Source: VGTK01 sp046327915
Lineage (GTDB): Bacteria > Desulfobacterota > Binatia > UBA12015
Assembly (NCBI GenBank): GCA_046327915.1
Contig: JAXLXO010000009.1
Span: 112,696-176,695, forward strand
Reading direction: 5' to 3'
DNA: 64,000 nucleotides
This document shows, piece after piece, positions 1-8,262 of the stretch. The notes beneath the pieces were generated by a model, which did no database searches, was not told where the DNA came from, and saw only the letters and a list, made by a program, of their open reading frames with translations. Each line of letters begins with the position of its first letter. Positions within the stretch are counted from its first letter, which is position 1. A program made the translations under genes and the position numbers.

Positions 1-1
1 C

Positions 2-352
2 GCCACCTACACCCTGCTGGACGTCGTGCGCTCGGCGAATCCCGGGATCCAGGACGTCGACCGGATCATCGCCGGATCGGAGATCGTCATGCCCGATCCC
101 GGGCCGGTTTCCCGCGTGACCGGCAACGGCGACGAGCTGACGGTGCTCGTCGGCACGACCCCGGCGCTCGCGCAGGCGCAGGAGCTGCAGCGCATGGTCG
201 GGGCGCGCTACCGCATGGCGGCCGATCTCGAGCCGATTCCGCTGGGCGAGGGACGCAATCTCTACCGCGTGTCGCTGCGCAACATCCCGGATTCGTCGCA
301 GGCCCGGCAGATCGCCGAGTCTCTGGGCACGATCCTCAAGGACCCGAGCTGA
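2..352 (+). CDS. LysM/SPOR-like protein, C-terminal fragment
   Basis: The frame is open from the window edge, so only the last 116 residues are present. The first 35 or so read as the end of a LysM-like peptidoglycan-binding repeat (NPGIQDVDRI, then GSEIVMPDPG). The remainder (LTVLVGTTPALAQAQEL, then LYRVSLRNIPDSSQARQIA) has the look of a SPOR-like alternating beta/alpha fold. Proteins of this type often follow an ExeA-like AAA ATPase at the front of polysaccharide loci; that is family knowledge, since the upstream gene lies outside the window. The protein probably acts in the envelope. The gene ends 181 bases before the NusG-like gene. Assignment of the second domain is tentative. Confidence 0.6.
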   Translation, partial: ATYTLLDVVRSANPGIQDVDRIIAGSEIVMPDPGPVSRVTGNGDELTVLVGTTPALAQAQELQRMVGARYRMAADLEPIPLGEGRNLYRVSLRNIPDSSQARQIAESLGTILKDPS

Positions 353-381
353 TGTCGCAGCAACGGCACAGCTCTGGTGGC

Positions 382-410
382 GCTGCACGATTCTGGACGG
401 AGTCTGCAGC
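382..410 (+). promoter_or_regulatory. Stem-loop in leader upstream of the NusG-like gene
   Basis: An 11-base-pair stem with a single bulged C (388) and a six-base loop (394-399) lies 29 bases after the LysM/SPOR stop. No T-run follows, so it does not look like an intrinsic terminator. It may be a pause or antitermination hairpin, or chance. The rest of 353-533 holds no gene; around 440-475 it is locally A+T-richer, as promoters often are. Confidence 0.3.
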
Positions 411-502
411 TCTGCACTTCGACGTCCCGCCGGGGTGGTTGAGGAAGTGTAGGAAATTGAAAGCTTTTGGCTGCCCGTCGGAGACGGTCGCCGACACACC
501 CG

Positions 503-518
503 TGGCGTTGCTTTTGCT
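503..518 (+). promoter_or_regulatory. Possible sigma-54 (-24/-12) promoter
   Basis: The sequence TGGCGTTGCTTTTGCT has GG at 504-505 and GC at 516-517, exactly ten bases apart. It matches the TTGCW half of the sigma-54 consensus well and the TGGCAC half partly (TGGCGT). It ends 15 bases before the ATG of the NusG-like gene, which would leave a very short leader. A sigma-54 activator is encoded at 40932-42293. A match this short can arise by chance. Confidence 0.3.
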
Positions 519-533
519 GCTGGCACGCCCGCG

Positions 534-1040
534 ATGGGGGCGGACCGAAATTCAGCCTGGTACGTGGTGCGGACGAAGCCACGCGCCGAGGCATTCGCTG
601 CGGCGAATCTGCGCACGAGAGCGGTCGAGGTGTTCTTTCCTCGTCTCGCCCGGCGCTTCGCGCGCGACGCGGCCCGCGCCATCGAGCCCCTCTTTCCCGG
701 CTACCTGTTCGCCCACCTCTCTCTCGACACCCAGTTTCACGTCGCCTCGTGGACTCCGGGCGTCGCGCACCTGCTGTCCGGTGCCGACGGCGCACCGGCC
801 CGGCTCGACGATGCGGTCGTCGCATCCCTGCGCGACCGCGCCGACGGCGGTGACGTCCTCGCCCCCGGACCGGCGTTTCGCACCGGCGACGCCGTCGAGG
901 TCCGCAGCGGCCCGTTCGCGGGCCTGCTCGCGGTCATCGACCGGCCGTGCACGGCTGCGGGACGCGTCCAGATCCTGCTCGACATCCTTCGGCGGCAGAC
1001 GCGGGTGGACCTGCCCGTCTCGGCCGTCGCGCCTGCCTAG
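534..1040 (+). CDS. NusG-family transcription antiterminator (RfaH/UpxY-like)
   Basis: This 168-residue protein has an N-terminal NGN domain: WYVVRTKPRAEAFA at residues 9-22 and EPLFPGYLF near residues 51-59. A C-terminal KOW motif follows at about 115-145 (FRTGDAVEVRSGPFAGL). NGN-KOW proteins bind RNA polymerase. Specialised paralogues (RfaH, UpxY, LoaP) let it read through long polysaccharide operons. Lying directly upstream of the Wza-like gene makes that role likely, rather than housekeeping NusG, which usually sits beside ribosomal genes. The ATG is chosen because WYVVRTKP is the usual family start; no Shine-Dalgarno sequence precedes it. Confidence 0.85.
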   Translation: MGADRNSAWYVVRTKPRAEAFAAANLRTRAVEVFFPRLARRFARDAARAIEPLFPGYLFAHLSLDTQFHVASWTPGVAHLLSGADGAPARLDDAVVASLRDRADGGDVLAPGPAFRTGDAVEVRSGPFAGLLAVIDRPCTAAGRVQILLDILRRQTRVDLPVSAVAPA

Positions 1041-1050
1041 GGCGACCACG

Positions 1051-1092
1051 CACGAGCACCCGCTCGTGACTCATGAAAAGGGGCACCGCCCC
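1051..1092 (+). promoter_or_regulatory. Two tandem stem-loops between NusG-like and Wza-like genes
   Basis: A perfect 7-base-pair stem (1051-1057 with 1062-1068, four-base loop) is followed by a perfect 5-base-pair stem (1080-1084 with 1088-1092, three-base loop). No T-tract follows either. They sit in the 76-base gap after the antiterminator gene and before the structural genes. They could be pause or termination sites on which the antiterminator acts; this is inference from position. Confidence 0.3.
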
Positions 1093-1128
1093 GAACGGAA
1101 ACGACACCTTTGAGAGATGGGCGGAGCT

Positions 1129-1950
1129 ATGTGCACTGAAAGACGCGATCCGGCCGCTGCCGAACCGGCACGACGCGGGCGCCCCGGCGTCCTGCTCGGC
1201 GCCGTTGCGCTGGCGGCCGTCATGGCGCTCACGACGGCGTGCAGCTCGCATCGGAGCAGCAGCGACTCCGGAGCGATGATGATGACCGCGCAGTCGGCCG
1301 CGGGCGGCAAGCCCGGAACCGTGGGCGGCGGCAGTGCCCTTCAGGATCCGGACAAGCTGGTCGACGAGAATACGTACCGGCTCGCGCCGGGCGACCTCAT
1401 CGATGTCAAGTTCCCCTACCATCCCGAAGAGAACGAGCGCGTCCCGGTTCGCCCCGACGGCCGGATCGGCCTGCAGGTGATCGGCGACGTGATGGCGGCG
1501 GGCCTCACCGTCAAGGAGCTCGAGAACACGGTCACGGAGAAGTCGTCGAAGACGCTGCGCGACCCCGTCGTCAGCATCGTCATCGCCCAGCTCGCGGAGC
1601 ACAAGGTCTATGTGGGAGGCCAGGTCGCCAAGCCCGGATTCGTGGTCTACCGCGAGGGAATGACGCCGCTTCAGGCAATCGTCGAGCGCGGCGGATTCGT
1701 CGACGACGCCAACACCGACCAGGTCCTGTACATCAGCCGTATCGGCACCGCGGTGCAATCTCAGAGGCTTGACTTGGAAGCTGTCATGGACGGAGATTCC
1801 ACCGAACAAATCGTCATGTCCCCGGACGACATCATCATCGTGCCGCGGACGTTCATTGGTGAAGCCGACGTTTGGGTCGACCAGTGGATCCGGGGCTTGC
1901 TGCCCACCGTGCCCCGGCCCGGCCTCGACCTCAACACTCTGGCTTTCTAG
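1129..1950 (+). CDS. Polysaccharide export outer-membrane lipoprotein (Wza/GumB family)
   Basis: The protein has 273 residues from the ATG at 1129, which has GGAG five bases upstream; an in-frame ATG at 1117 is possible but lacks a ribosome site. It starts with a basic stretch, a hydrophobic helix and a lipobox (LTTAC), so it should be lipidated at Cys38. A Poly_export domain follows (YRLAPGDLIDVKFPYHPEEN, then VRPDGRIGLQVIG), then a SLBB-like domain (HKVYVGGQVAKPGFVVYREG). Family members form the outer-membrane channel for capsule or exopolysaccharide. It is immediately followed by the ATPase and Wzz-like genes, the usual export module. Confidence 0.9.
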   Translation: MCTERRDPAAAEPARRGRPGVLLGAVALAAVMALTTACSSHRSSSDSGAMMMTAQSAAGGKPGTVGGGSALQDPDKLVDENTYRLAPGDLIDVKFPYHPEENERVPVRPDGRIGLQVIGDVMAAGLTVKELENTVTEKSSKTLRDPVVSIVIAQLAEHKVYVGGQVAKPGFVVYREGMTPLQAIVERGGFVDDANTDQVLYISRIGTAVQSQRLDLEAVMDGDSTEQIVMSPDDIIIVPRTFIGEADVWVDQWIRGLLPTVPRPGLDLNTLAF

Positions 1951-1961
1951 GAGACCCTCGG

Positions 1962-2969
1962 GTGGGCAAGACATACGAGGCACTGAAGCGAGCGGAGGCG
2001 GAACGCGCTGCGAAGGCAGCGAAGACCGCCGAGTCGCCCGTGGTCGAGACGGTCGAGACGACCGCCACGCCGACGGAGACCTCGCCGAGCCAGGCCCAGA
2101 CGGGACTCCCGACGCCGGTCGAGCGCAGCTGGTTCCGCTTCGGCGGCTGGAGCCGCGGCCGCAACGGCGGCAACGGCAATGGCCACGGAAACGGCCATGG
2201 CAACGGGAATGGCAACGGCAACGGCCACCGTCATCGCAACGGCAATGGCAACGGGAACGGGAACGGCAATCACAAGTTCTCGTTCGACGTGCCGCCGACC
2301 ACCGTCGAGGAATTCCAGCAGCTGAGGAAGAACATCCTCGCCTCGCGCGCGGCGCGCTCGCTGCAGCTGATGCTGCTGGTGTCCTCGCGTCACGGCGAGG
2401 GCAACACCACCACGACGCTGCTGCTCGGCTCGACAATGGCGCAGGCCGGACGCTGCCTGCTGATCGACGCGAACTTCCGCACGCCCGGCATCTCGCGCGT
2501 GTTCGGCGGCGCCGACGCCCCCGGCTTCTGCGAAGCGCTCGCCGACCCGACCACGCCGGGCCCGATCTACTATCACCCGACCGAGATCCCGAACCTGTAC
2601 TTCATGCCGACCGGGCGCGGGCCCGCGCGCGTGCCGTACATGTTCGAGGGACGCGCCTTCGACGAGATGCTGGCGTTCCTGCGCAAGGACTTCGACTCCA
2701 TCCTGATCGACGGCGCGCCGATGGAGATGTACGCCGACAGCTCGTTCCTCGCCCCGCGCACCGACGGCGTCATCCTCGTCGTCCGCGCGGAGAGCACGCC
2801 GCTCGGCGCGCCCGCCATCTCGCTGCGTGAGCTCGAGCGCGTGGGCGCGCACGTGCTCGGCGCCGTTCTCAACCGCACCCAGACGTTCATCCCCGAATTC
2901 CTGACCCGCCTCACGAACCCGCAGGACGTCGTCGAGATCGCCGTGATTCCGCAAGAGGGCAATCGATGA
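1962..2969 (+). CDS. CpsD/CapB-like P-loop protein with degenerate Walker motifs
   Basis: The GTG start at 1962 is chosen because VGKTYEALKRAE is the family's usual beginning and AGGAG lies eight bases upstream; the product has 335 residues. Residues about 68-103 are a Gly/Asn/His low-complexity linker. The ATPase domain follows, but the P-loop reads GEGNTTTT where BY-kinases have GEGK(S/T)T, so the catalytic Lys is Asn (codon AAC). The second motif is LLIDANFRTP in place of the usual DAD, and Walker B is ILIDGAP. No tyrosine cluster is present at the C-terminus. It is probably a regulatory partner of the Wzz-like protein rather than an active tyrosine kinase. Its stop overlaps the next start (ATGA). 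Confidence 0.8.
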   Translation: MGKTYEALKRAEAERAAKAAKTAESPVVETVETTATPTETSPSQAQTGLPTPVERSWFRFGGWSRGRNGGNGNGHGNGHGNGNGNGNGHRHRNGNGNGNGNGNHKFSFDVPPTTVEEFQQLRKNILASRAARSLQLMLLVSSRHGEGNTTTTLLLGSTMAQAGRCLLIDANFRTPGISRVFGGADAPGFCEALADPTTPGPIYYHPTEIPNLYFMPTGRGPARVPYMFEGRAFDEMLAFLRKDFDSILIDGAPMEMYADSSFLAPRTDGVILVVRAESTPLGAPAISLRELERVGAHVLGAVLNRTQTFIPEFLTRLTNPQDVVEIAVIPQEGNR

Positions 2970-4393
2970 ACGAGTCCGTACGCGAGTTCCTGCACATCCT
3001 CTTCAAGCGGAAGCGGTTCTTCGTGATCGCGTTCGCGATGATCTCGTTGCCCATCATCGCCTTCGCGCTGCTGCGCACGCCCGACTACCTCGCGCGCGCG
3101 AAGCTGCTCGTCATCGGAAACCGCAGCTACCTGCACCTCTCGCCGCAGGACTCGAAGCGGACCACGCAGCTTCCCGAGGCCCAGGTCCTGAACGCCGAGG
3201 TCGAGAACCTCAAGAACCGCTCGTTCCTCCTCGCGGCGGCCGAGCGCCTGCAGATCGACATCGTCGACCCGGTTCCCGACGACCGCGAGCAGCGCAACCG
3301 CGCTACCGCGCGTGCGATGTACAACGGCCTGCGCATCACGCCGTTCCCACAGTCGCCGATGATCGAGGTCGCGTTCAAGCACACCGACAAGAACAAGGCG
3401 GCCGCGGTGGTGAACACCCTGGTCGATACCTACCTGGAGTATCATCCGAGCCTCTACGAGTCGCCGGACGTCGCGCAGTTCTTCGAGAAGCGCAGCGACC
3501 GTCTCGAGCAGGACCTGAGAAAGAAGGAGCGCCGGCTCGACCGCTACCAGCGGCACACCGGCATCGTCGCCCTGCAGCAGCAGAAGGACGAGACCGTCCG
3601 CCAGATGATGGCCAGCGACCTCGTGCTGAAGGAGACCGAGGCGCAGGTCCAGCAGACCGATCAGCTGATCGCGAAGCTCGAAGAGGCGATGAAGGACGAG
3701 CCCGAGAAGGTCGCGAGCGACGTCGACATGATCGACAACCCGGTCGCGCGCGCGCTCGAGGAGCGCATCGGCATCCTCACCGTCGAGCTGTCCGACCTGC
3801 AGCAGAAGTACACCGACGAGGACCGTCGCGTTCAGGACAAGAAGGCGCAGATCACCGAGCTGCGCGCCAAGGTCAAGGAGCAGCCGCCGCGCATCGTCGG
3901 CACGGAGCGTTACCAGCTCAACCAGGTGCGCCAGAACCTCGTCGAGGAGCTGCTGCGCGCGCGCGCCAACCGCGGCGCCCTCGAGGCGAAGCGCGGGTCC
4001 GTCACCGGCCACCTCGCCGACTTCAACCAGCGCCTCTCCGACATGACGCAGAAGGGCTACAAGCTGCAGCAGCTCGACGACGACGTCCAGCAGGCGCGCG
4101 CCGCCCTGCAGGCGTCGGTGCAGCGCAGCCAGGAAGCCCGCCTCTCGCTCGACATGAGCGAGGACAAGCTCGACACGATCCGTATCGTCGACCGCGCGGA
4201 TCCGCCGCAGAAGCCCGACAACGACCAGACGGTCCTGACGATCATCATCGCGCTGATCGCGGGCGCCGGCATCGGCATCGCGGGCGCCTTCGGCCTCGAG
4301 TTCCTCTACCAGACCTACCACTTCAGCTCAGACATCGAGCGCGAGCTGGAGCTTCCCGTCCTCGGTCTGATCACCGACTATCGCATCGGCTGA
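2966..4393 (+). CDS. Chain-length determinant protein (Wzz/GumC family)
   Basis: A 475-residue inner-membrane co-polymerase. It has a basic N-terminus and a membrane helix at about residues 18-35 (FFVIAFAMISLPIIAFALL). A long, charged, coiled-coil-rich periplasmic region occupies about residues 160-400. A second membrane helix lies near 428-448 (LTIIIALIAGAGIGIAGAF). This is the Wzz/GumC topology, which sets polymer length and couples to Wza. It overlaps the CpsD-like gene by four bases, so the two are probably translationally coupled. A separate kinase domain is absent, as is normal when the ATPase is its own gene. Confidence 0.9.
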   Translation: MNESVREFLHILFKRKRFFVIAFAMISLPIIAFALLRTPDYLARAKLLVIGNRSYLHLSPQDSKRTTQLPEAQVLNAEVENLKNRSFLLAAAERLQIDIVDPVPDDREQRNRATARAMYNGLRITPFPQSPMIEVAFKHTDKNKAAAVVNTLVDTYLEYHPSLYESPDVAQFFEKRSDRLEQDLRKKERRLDRYQRHTGIVALQQQKDETVRQMMASDLVLKETEAQVQQTDQLIAKLEEAMKDEPEKVASDVDMIDNPVARALEERIGILTVELSDLQQKYTDEDRRVQDKKAQITELRAKVKEQPPRIVGTERYQLNQVRQNLVEELLRARANRGALEAKRGSVTGHLADFNQRLSDMTQKGYKLQQLDDDVQQARAALQASVQRSQEARLSLDMSEDKLDTIRIVDRADPPQKPDNDQTVLTIIIALIAGAGIGIAGAFGLEFLYQTYHFSSDIERELELPVLGLITDYRIG

Positions 4394-4428
4394 CCGCACC
4401 CGCGGTCCGCCTCGGAGTCGACGACATC

Positions 4429-5451
4429 ATGGCCATCCGTCGCTATCTCACCAACTTCGCGAAGCTGGCGATCCACCACGGCGGCATCTCGAGCCTGGCG
4501 CGAGCCGTTCTCGCCGGCCGCGCGGTGATCCTCCGCTACCACTCGGTGAGCACCGCAGCCGACGGCACGCACCTGTGCCTCGACCCCGGACTCGCTGTCG
4601 CACCGGACCACTTCGATCAGCAGTGCGCCTACCTGAAGCAGCACTACAACGTGCTGTCGCTCGACGAGATGGTCGAGCGCCTGGCGACCGGAACGGCACT
4701 GCCGCCGAAGTCGGTCGCGCTGACCTTCGACGACGGCTACCTCGACAACTACACGCAGGCGTTTCCGATCCTGCAGCGTCACGGACTGAACGCGACGTTC
4801 TACGTGACGACCAACTGCATCGACAATCGCGAGATCCTGTGGACCGGCCTGCTTCGGTTCTGCGTGTTCACCACGACGGTGCCTGTGCTCGAGACGCGCG
4901 AGCCGATGGCGTTCCGCCTGCCGCTGCGCACGCCGATGGAGCGCCGCGAGGCGTTCACGAAGCTCATCGTCACGATGAAGAACATCCCGACCGAGCGCCG
5001 CCTGGCCCTCCTCGAGGCCGTGCGCCAGGGCGCCGGCATCGACGACGTGTCGCCGCTCAAGTCGATCATGATGTCGTGGGACCAGGTCCGCGAGATGCAC
5101 CGGGCGGGCATGATCTTCGGCGCCCACACGCTCACGCACCCGAACCTGCCCAACGCGACGCCCGAGGAGGCCGAGCGCGAGATCGTCGGCTCGCGCGACG
5201 CGCTGGCCGAGCAGATCGGCGCGCGTGTGCTGCACTTCTCGTATCCGAACGGACGCGGCAGCGCGCACCTCACCGAGTCCGTCAAGAACATCGTCCGGCG
5301 CGCGGACTTCGTGTCGGCGACCACGTCGGTGACCGGAAGCGTCATGGCGGGTGACGACGCCTTCGCGCTCAAGCGCATCGGCATCTACAACCGGCACGGC
5401 GCGATGCCCGAGTTCACACTCGACATCGAGCGGGGGAAGATCGGCGCGTGA
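4429..5451 (+). CDS. NodB-type polysaccharide deacetylase (first of three)
   Basis: This 340-residue protein contains the NodB core: ILRYHSVS near residue 36, TFDDGYLDNY near 100 (catalytic Asp and metal-binding Asp), and FGAHTLTHPNL near 225, which supplies the two metal-binding His residues. SYPNGRG follows. Family members remove N-acetyl groups from amino sugars. No signal peptide is obvious, so it may act in the cytoplasm or on membrane-linked intermediates. Its stop overlaps the next start (GTGA). Confidence 0.85.
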   Translation: MAIRRYLTNFAKLAIHHGGISSLARAVLAGRAVILRYHSVSTAADGTHLCLDPGLAVAPDHFDQQCAYLKQHYNVLSLDEMVERLATGTALPPKSVALTFDDGYLDNYTQAFPILQRHGLNATFYVTTNCIDNREILWTGLLRFCVFTTTVPVLETREPMAFRLPLRTPMERREAFTKLIVTMKNIPTERRLALLEAVRQGAGIDDVSPLKSIMMSWDQVREMHRAGMIFGAHTLTHPNLPNATPEEAEREIVGSRDALAEQIGARVLHFSYPNGRGSAHLTESVKNIVRRADFVSATTSVTGSVMAGDDAFALKRIGIYNRHGAMPEFTLDIERGKIGA

Positions 5452-7025
5452 CCGCCTCGTCGATCCCATTCGGCGGAGCGACGCGGCGGACGACCCGGGG
5501 AGTCGAGAAGTTCCCCGGCTGGGCGATCCTGCTCACCGTCGTCGCCGGCCTCGGCCTCGGCGTCGCGGCGATGTTCAGCGACGCGAGCGTCGGCATCGGC
5601 ACGGCCCTGGTCGGCATCGTGTTCGCCGCGCTGCTCGTCCTCTACCGGCCGCACATCGGCGTGATCGTCATCATGTCGACGATGCTGATGTCGTACCCGG
5701 CCGCGCTGCGCGGCATCGGGCCGTTCACGATCAACAACCTGCTCGGCATCTCGCTGGTCCTGCTGCTCGCGTTCCAGCTCTATCGCGGCCACGACTACTG
5801 GTTCCTGAAGGAGCCCGAGATCCGGCTGCTGATCGCGATCGCGCTCGTGCTGATCACGATGCAGCAGCTCAACAAGCTGATCTGGCCGGACATCAAGTAC
5901 CTGCTGCCGAAGGTCCAGAAGAGCGGCATCCAGGCGTACTACGGTGAGGTCAACGTCAGCGGACGCTGGATCTTCGAGCTGCTGTCGCGCATCGCGTTCA
6001 CGATCTTCTTCGTGAACTGGATCCGCACCCCGCGGCAGCTGAAGTGGGTGCTCTACGTGATGGCGTTCTGCATCCTCGCCGTGATCCCGACGCTCGGTCC
6101 GGACATGGTGAAGGGCACCGCCGAGTACCGCATCACCTCGAAGCTGGTCGGCTGGGCCGAGAACATCAACCGCTTCGCGTTCATGATGAACGTCGGCATC
6201 GCGCTCTTCCTCTACCTCGCGATCACCACGAAGCAGCTGCTCGGAAAGATGCTCTGGCTGCTGTGCGCGGTCGGCTCGCTGCCGCTCGTGTTGCTCACGG
6301 CGTCGCGCAGCGGCTTCCTCGGACTCTGCCTCGTCGGACTGCTGCTCTTCATCGGCGACGAGCTGCCACGAAGAGCGAAGGCGAGCGCCGCCGCCGGCGG
6401 CTTCGTGTTCGCGATCCTGATCTTCTTCTTCGTGCTCAGCGACGCGCACCGCGAGCGACTGATGAACCTGAATCCGTTCAACACGGAGCAGGCGGTCGCG
6501 GAGCGCGTCGAGGGCTCGCGCTCGACCGAGACGCGCGTCGTGACGCTCGGCGAGGCGTTCCAGATCATCGCCGCGCACCCGCTGACGGGGGTCGGACTCG
6601 GCAACTTCCGCTGGGTCAATGCGTACCTCAACGGGTCGTACAAGCCGCCGCACAACTCGTACGTGTGGTCCGCGGCCGAGGGCGGCATCTTCACCACCCT
6701 GCTCTACCTGGTGCTGTTCGGGTACCTCTTCCGCCGCATCCAGAAGCTGCGGCCGAAGTACAAGAACCATCCGGTGCTGCCGCACTTCCCGAACTGGCTG
6801 AACACCTATCTCATCCTGTTCTTCTTCTTCTCGATCTTCGCCGACGTCTGGCTCGAGGTTCACATCTACTTCATCATCGCCTTCTCCATCGTCCTGAGCC
6901 GCTGGGCGCTCGACGAGGAGCTGCGCGGACGCGGCCTGCCCGGTGCGATCGCCGGCACGCCGGGCGCACGCCGCGCAGCCGTCCGGCAGATGTACCGCCC
7001 GCGTCCCGAGCCGGAGCCCGCGTGA
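5448..7025 (+). CDS. O-antigen ligase/polymerase family membrane protein (Wzy-like)
   Basis: The 525-residue polytopic membrane protein has many hydrophobic segments from about residue 23 to 485. The Wzy/WaaL signature lies near residues 378-410: LTGVGLGNFRW, then PPHNSYVWSAAEGG, with the conserved His-Asn and Glu-Gly. It is the best candidate for the polymerase of this locus. The GTG start overlaps the deacetylase stop, and its own stop overlaps the next gene by four bases. The C-terminal 40 residues are a charged cytoplasmic tail. Confidence 0.85.
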   Translation: MTASSIPFGGATRRTTRGVEKFPGWAILLTVVAGLGLGVAAMFSDASVGIGTALVGIVFAALLVLYRPHIGVIVIMSTMLMSYPAALRGIGPFTINNLLGISLVLLLAFQLYRGHDYWFLKEPEIRLLIAIALVLITMQQLNKLIWPDIKYLLPKVQKSGIQAYYGEVNVSGRWIFELLSRIAFTIFFVNWIRTPRQLKWVLYVMAFCILAVIPTLGPDMVKGTAEYRITSKLVGWAENINRFAFMMNVGIALFLYLAITTKQLLGKMLWLLCAVGSLPLVLLTASRSGFLGLCLVGLLLFIGDELPRRAKASAAAGGFVFAILIFFFVLSDAHRERLMNLNPFNTEQAVAERVEGSRSTETRVVTLGEAFQIIAAHPLTGVGLGNFRWVNAYLNGSYKPPHNSYVWSAAEGGIFTTLLYLVLFGYLFRRIQKLRPKYKNHPVLPHFPNWLNTYLILFFFFSIFADVWLEVHIYFIIAFSIVLSRWALDEELRGRGLPGAIAGTPGARRAAVRQMYRPRPEPEPA

Positions 7026-8242
7026 TCCGCGTCGCCTACGTCATCGACCACCTCCGGGTCGGCGGCGCACAGCGGCACCTGCTCGAGGTCGTGCGCGGCC
7101 TCGACCGCCGCGCGTACGCCCCCGAGATGTGGAGCGCCGCGAAGGACCCGGGCGATCTCGCCGCCGTGTTCGAGCGCGAGGGCGTGCCGGTGCGCTCGTT
7201 CGGCATCTCCGGGACGATGATGAGCCCGCGGACGCTGTCCGCCGTGCGCCGCGTCGCCGCGGACTTCCGCGCGCGCGGGGTGCACGTCGTGCACGGCTAC
7301 CTCTTCGAGGGCAACTTCCTCGCGGCCCTCGTCGGGCGCCTGGCAGGAACGCCGGTGACGCTGGTCAGCAAGCGCAGCCTCGACCGCTACGGACGCTTCG
7401 ACCGCCGCGCCGCCGCCTGGCTCTCGAACCTTCTCGCGAGCCGCGTCACGGTGAACGCCGAGGCCGTGCGCGCGATCACCATCGAGCACGAGCGCTGCGC
7501 CCCCGAGCGCATCGTCATGATCCCGAACGGCGTGGCGCTTCCGTCCAGCGTCGCCGGTAGCACCACGGCGGCGCACGCCGCCGACGATCCGCGCGGCAAC
7601 GGCCCGCTGGTCGGCATGGTCGGACGGCTCAGCTGGAAGAAGGGCTACGAGTTCGCGCTCGCGGCCGCCGTCAAGCTGAAGGATCGGATTCCCGGCCTGC
7701 GCTTCGACGTCGTCGGCGACGGCGAGCAGCGCGCCGAGCTCGAGGAGACCGCGCGGCGCCTCGGACTCGAAGGGACCGTGCGCTTTCTCGGACAGCGGCG
7801 CGACGTTCCCGAGCTGATGCGCACCTTCGACTGCTACGTGCTGTCGTCCGTCATCGAGGGCATGCCGAACGCCCTGCTCGAGGCGATGGCGCTCGGGCGT
7901 CCCGTCGTGACGACGTCCGCGGGCGGCAGCGCCGAGGTCGTGGTCGACGGCGAGTCCGGACTCGTCGTTCCGCCGGGCGATCCCGACGCGCTGGCGAACG
8001 CCGTGGAGCGCGTGCTGCGCGATGCGGACTTCGCGCGTCGCATCGCGGCCGCCGGCGAGCGCCGCGTGCGCGACAACTTCAGCCTCGACGCCATGCTGCA
8101 TGCGTTCGACGGTCTCTACCGCGGCGAGCTCGCTCGCGCGGGCCTCCAGATCTCCGCGCCGATCGCCGAAGTTCGATCGGCGACGCACGCTCGAGACGAG
8201 CACGCGCCGCCTGCGGCGCACGACCGCGTCACCCACGCCTGA
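7022..8242 (+). CDS. Family 1/4-type (GT-B) glycosyltransferase
   Basis: The 406-residue protein starts at a GTG overlapping the previous stop; its beginning, VIRVAYVIDHLRVGGAQRHL, is the typical GT-B N-terminus with the Gly-rich loop. The C-terminal nucleotide-sugar domain shows GMVGRLSWKKGYEFA and the EX7E motif EGMPNALLEAMALGRPV. It should add one sugar from a nucleotide donor to a lipid-linked glycan at the inner face of the membrane. The donor cannot be read from sequence. Confidence 0.85.
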   Translation: MIRVAYVIDHLRVGGAQRHLLEVVRGLDRRAYAPEMWSAAKDPGDLAAVFEREGVPVRSFGISGTMMSPRTLSAVRRVAADFRARGVHVVHGYLFEGNFLAALVGRLAGTPVTLVSKRSLDRYGRFDRRAAAWLSNLLASRVTVNAEAVRAITIEHERCAPERIVMIPNGVALPSSVAGSTTAAHAADDPRGNGPLVGMVGRLSWKKGYEFALAAAVKLKDRIPGLRFDVVGDGEQRAELEETARRLGLEGTVRFLGQRRDVPELMRTFDCYVLSSVIEGMPNALLEAMALGRPVVTTSAGGSAEVVVDGESGLVVPPGDPDALANAVERVLRDADFARRIAAAGERRVRDNFSLDAMLHAFDGLYRGELARAGLQISAPIAEVRSATHARDEHAPPAAHDRVTHA

Positions 8243-8262
8243 ACCCGGAAAAAGACGAACCC

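Noticed and set aside
382..410. ops element of the RfaH type
   Set aside because: The hairpin has no GGCGGTAGCGTG-like sequence, so no specific antiterminator site can be claimed.
5385..6863. A 492-codon minus-strand frame opposite the Wzy-like gene
   Set aside because: It is highly charged and repetitive in Arg/Glu/Asp, with no conserved motif, and the + strand frame encodes a typical polytopic protein with a PHNSYV motif.
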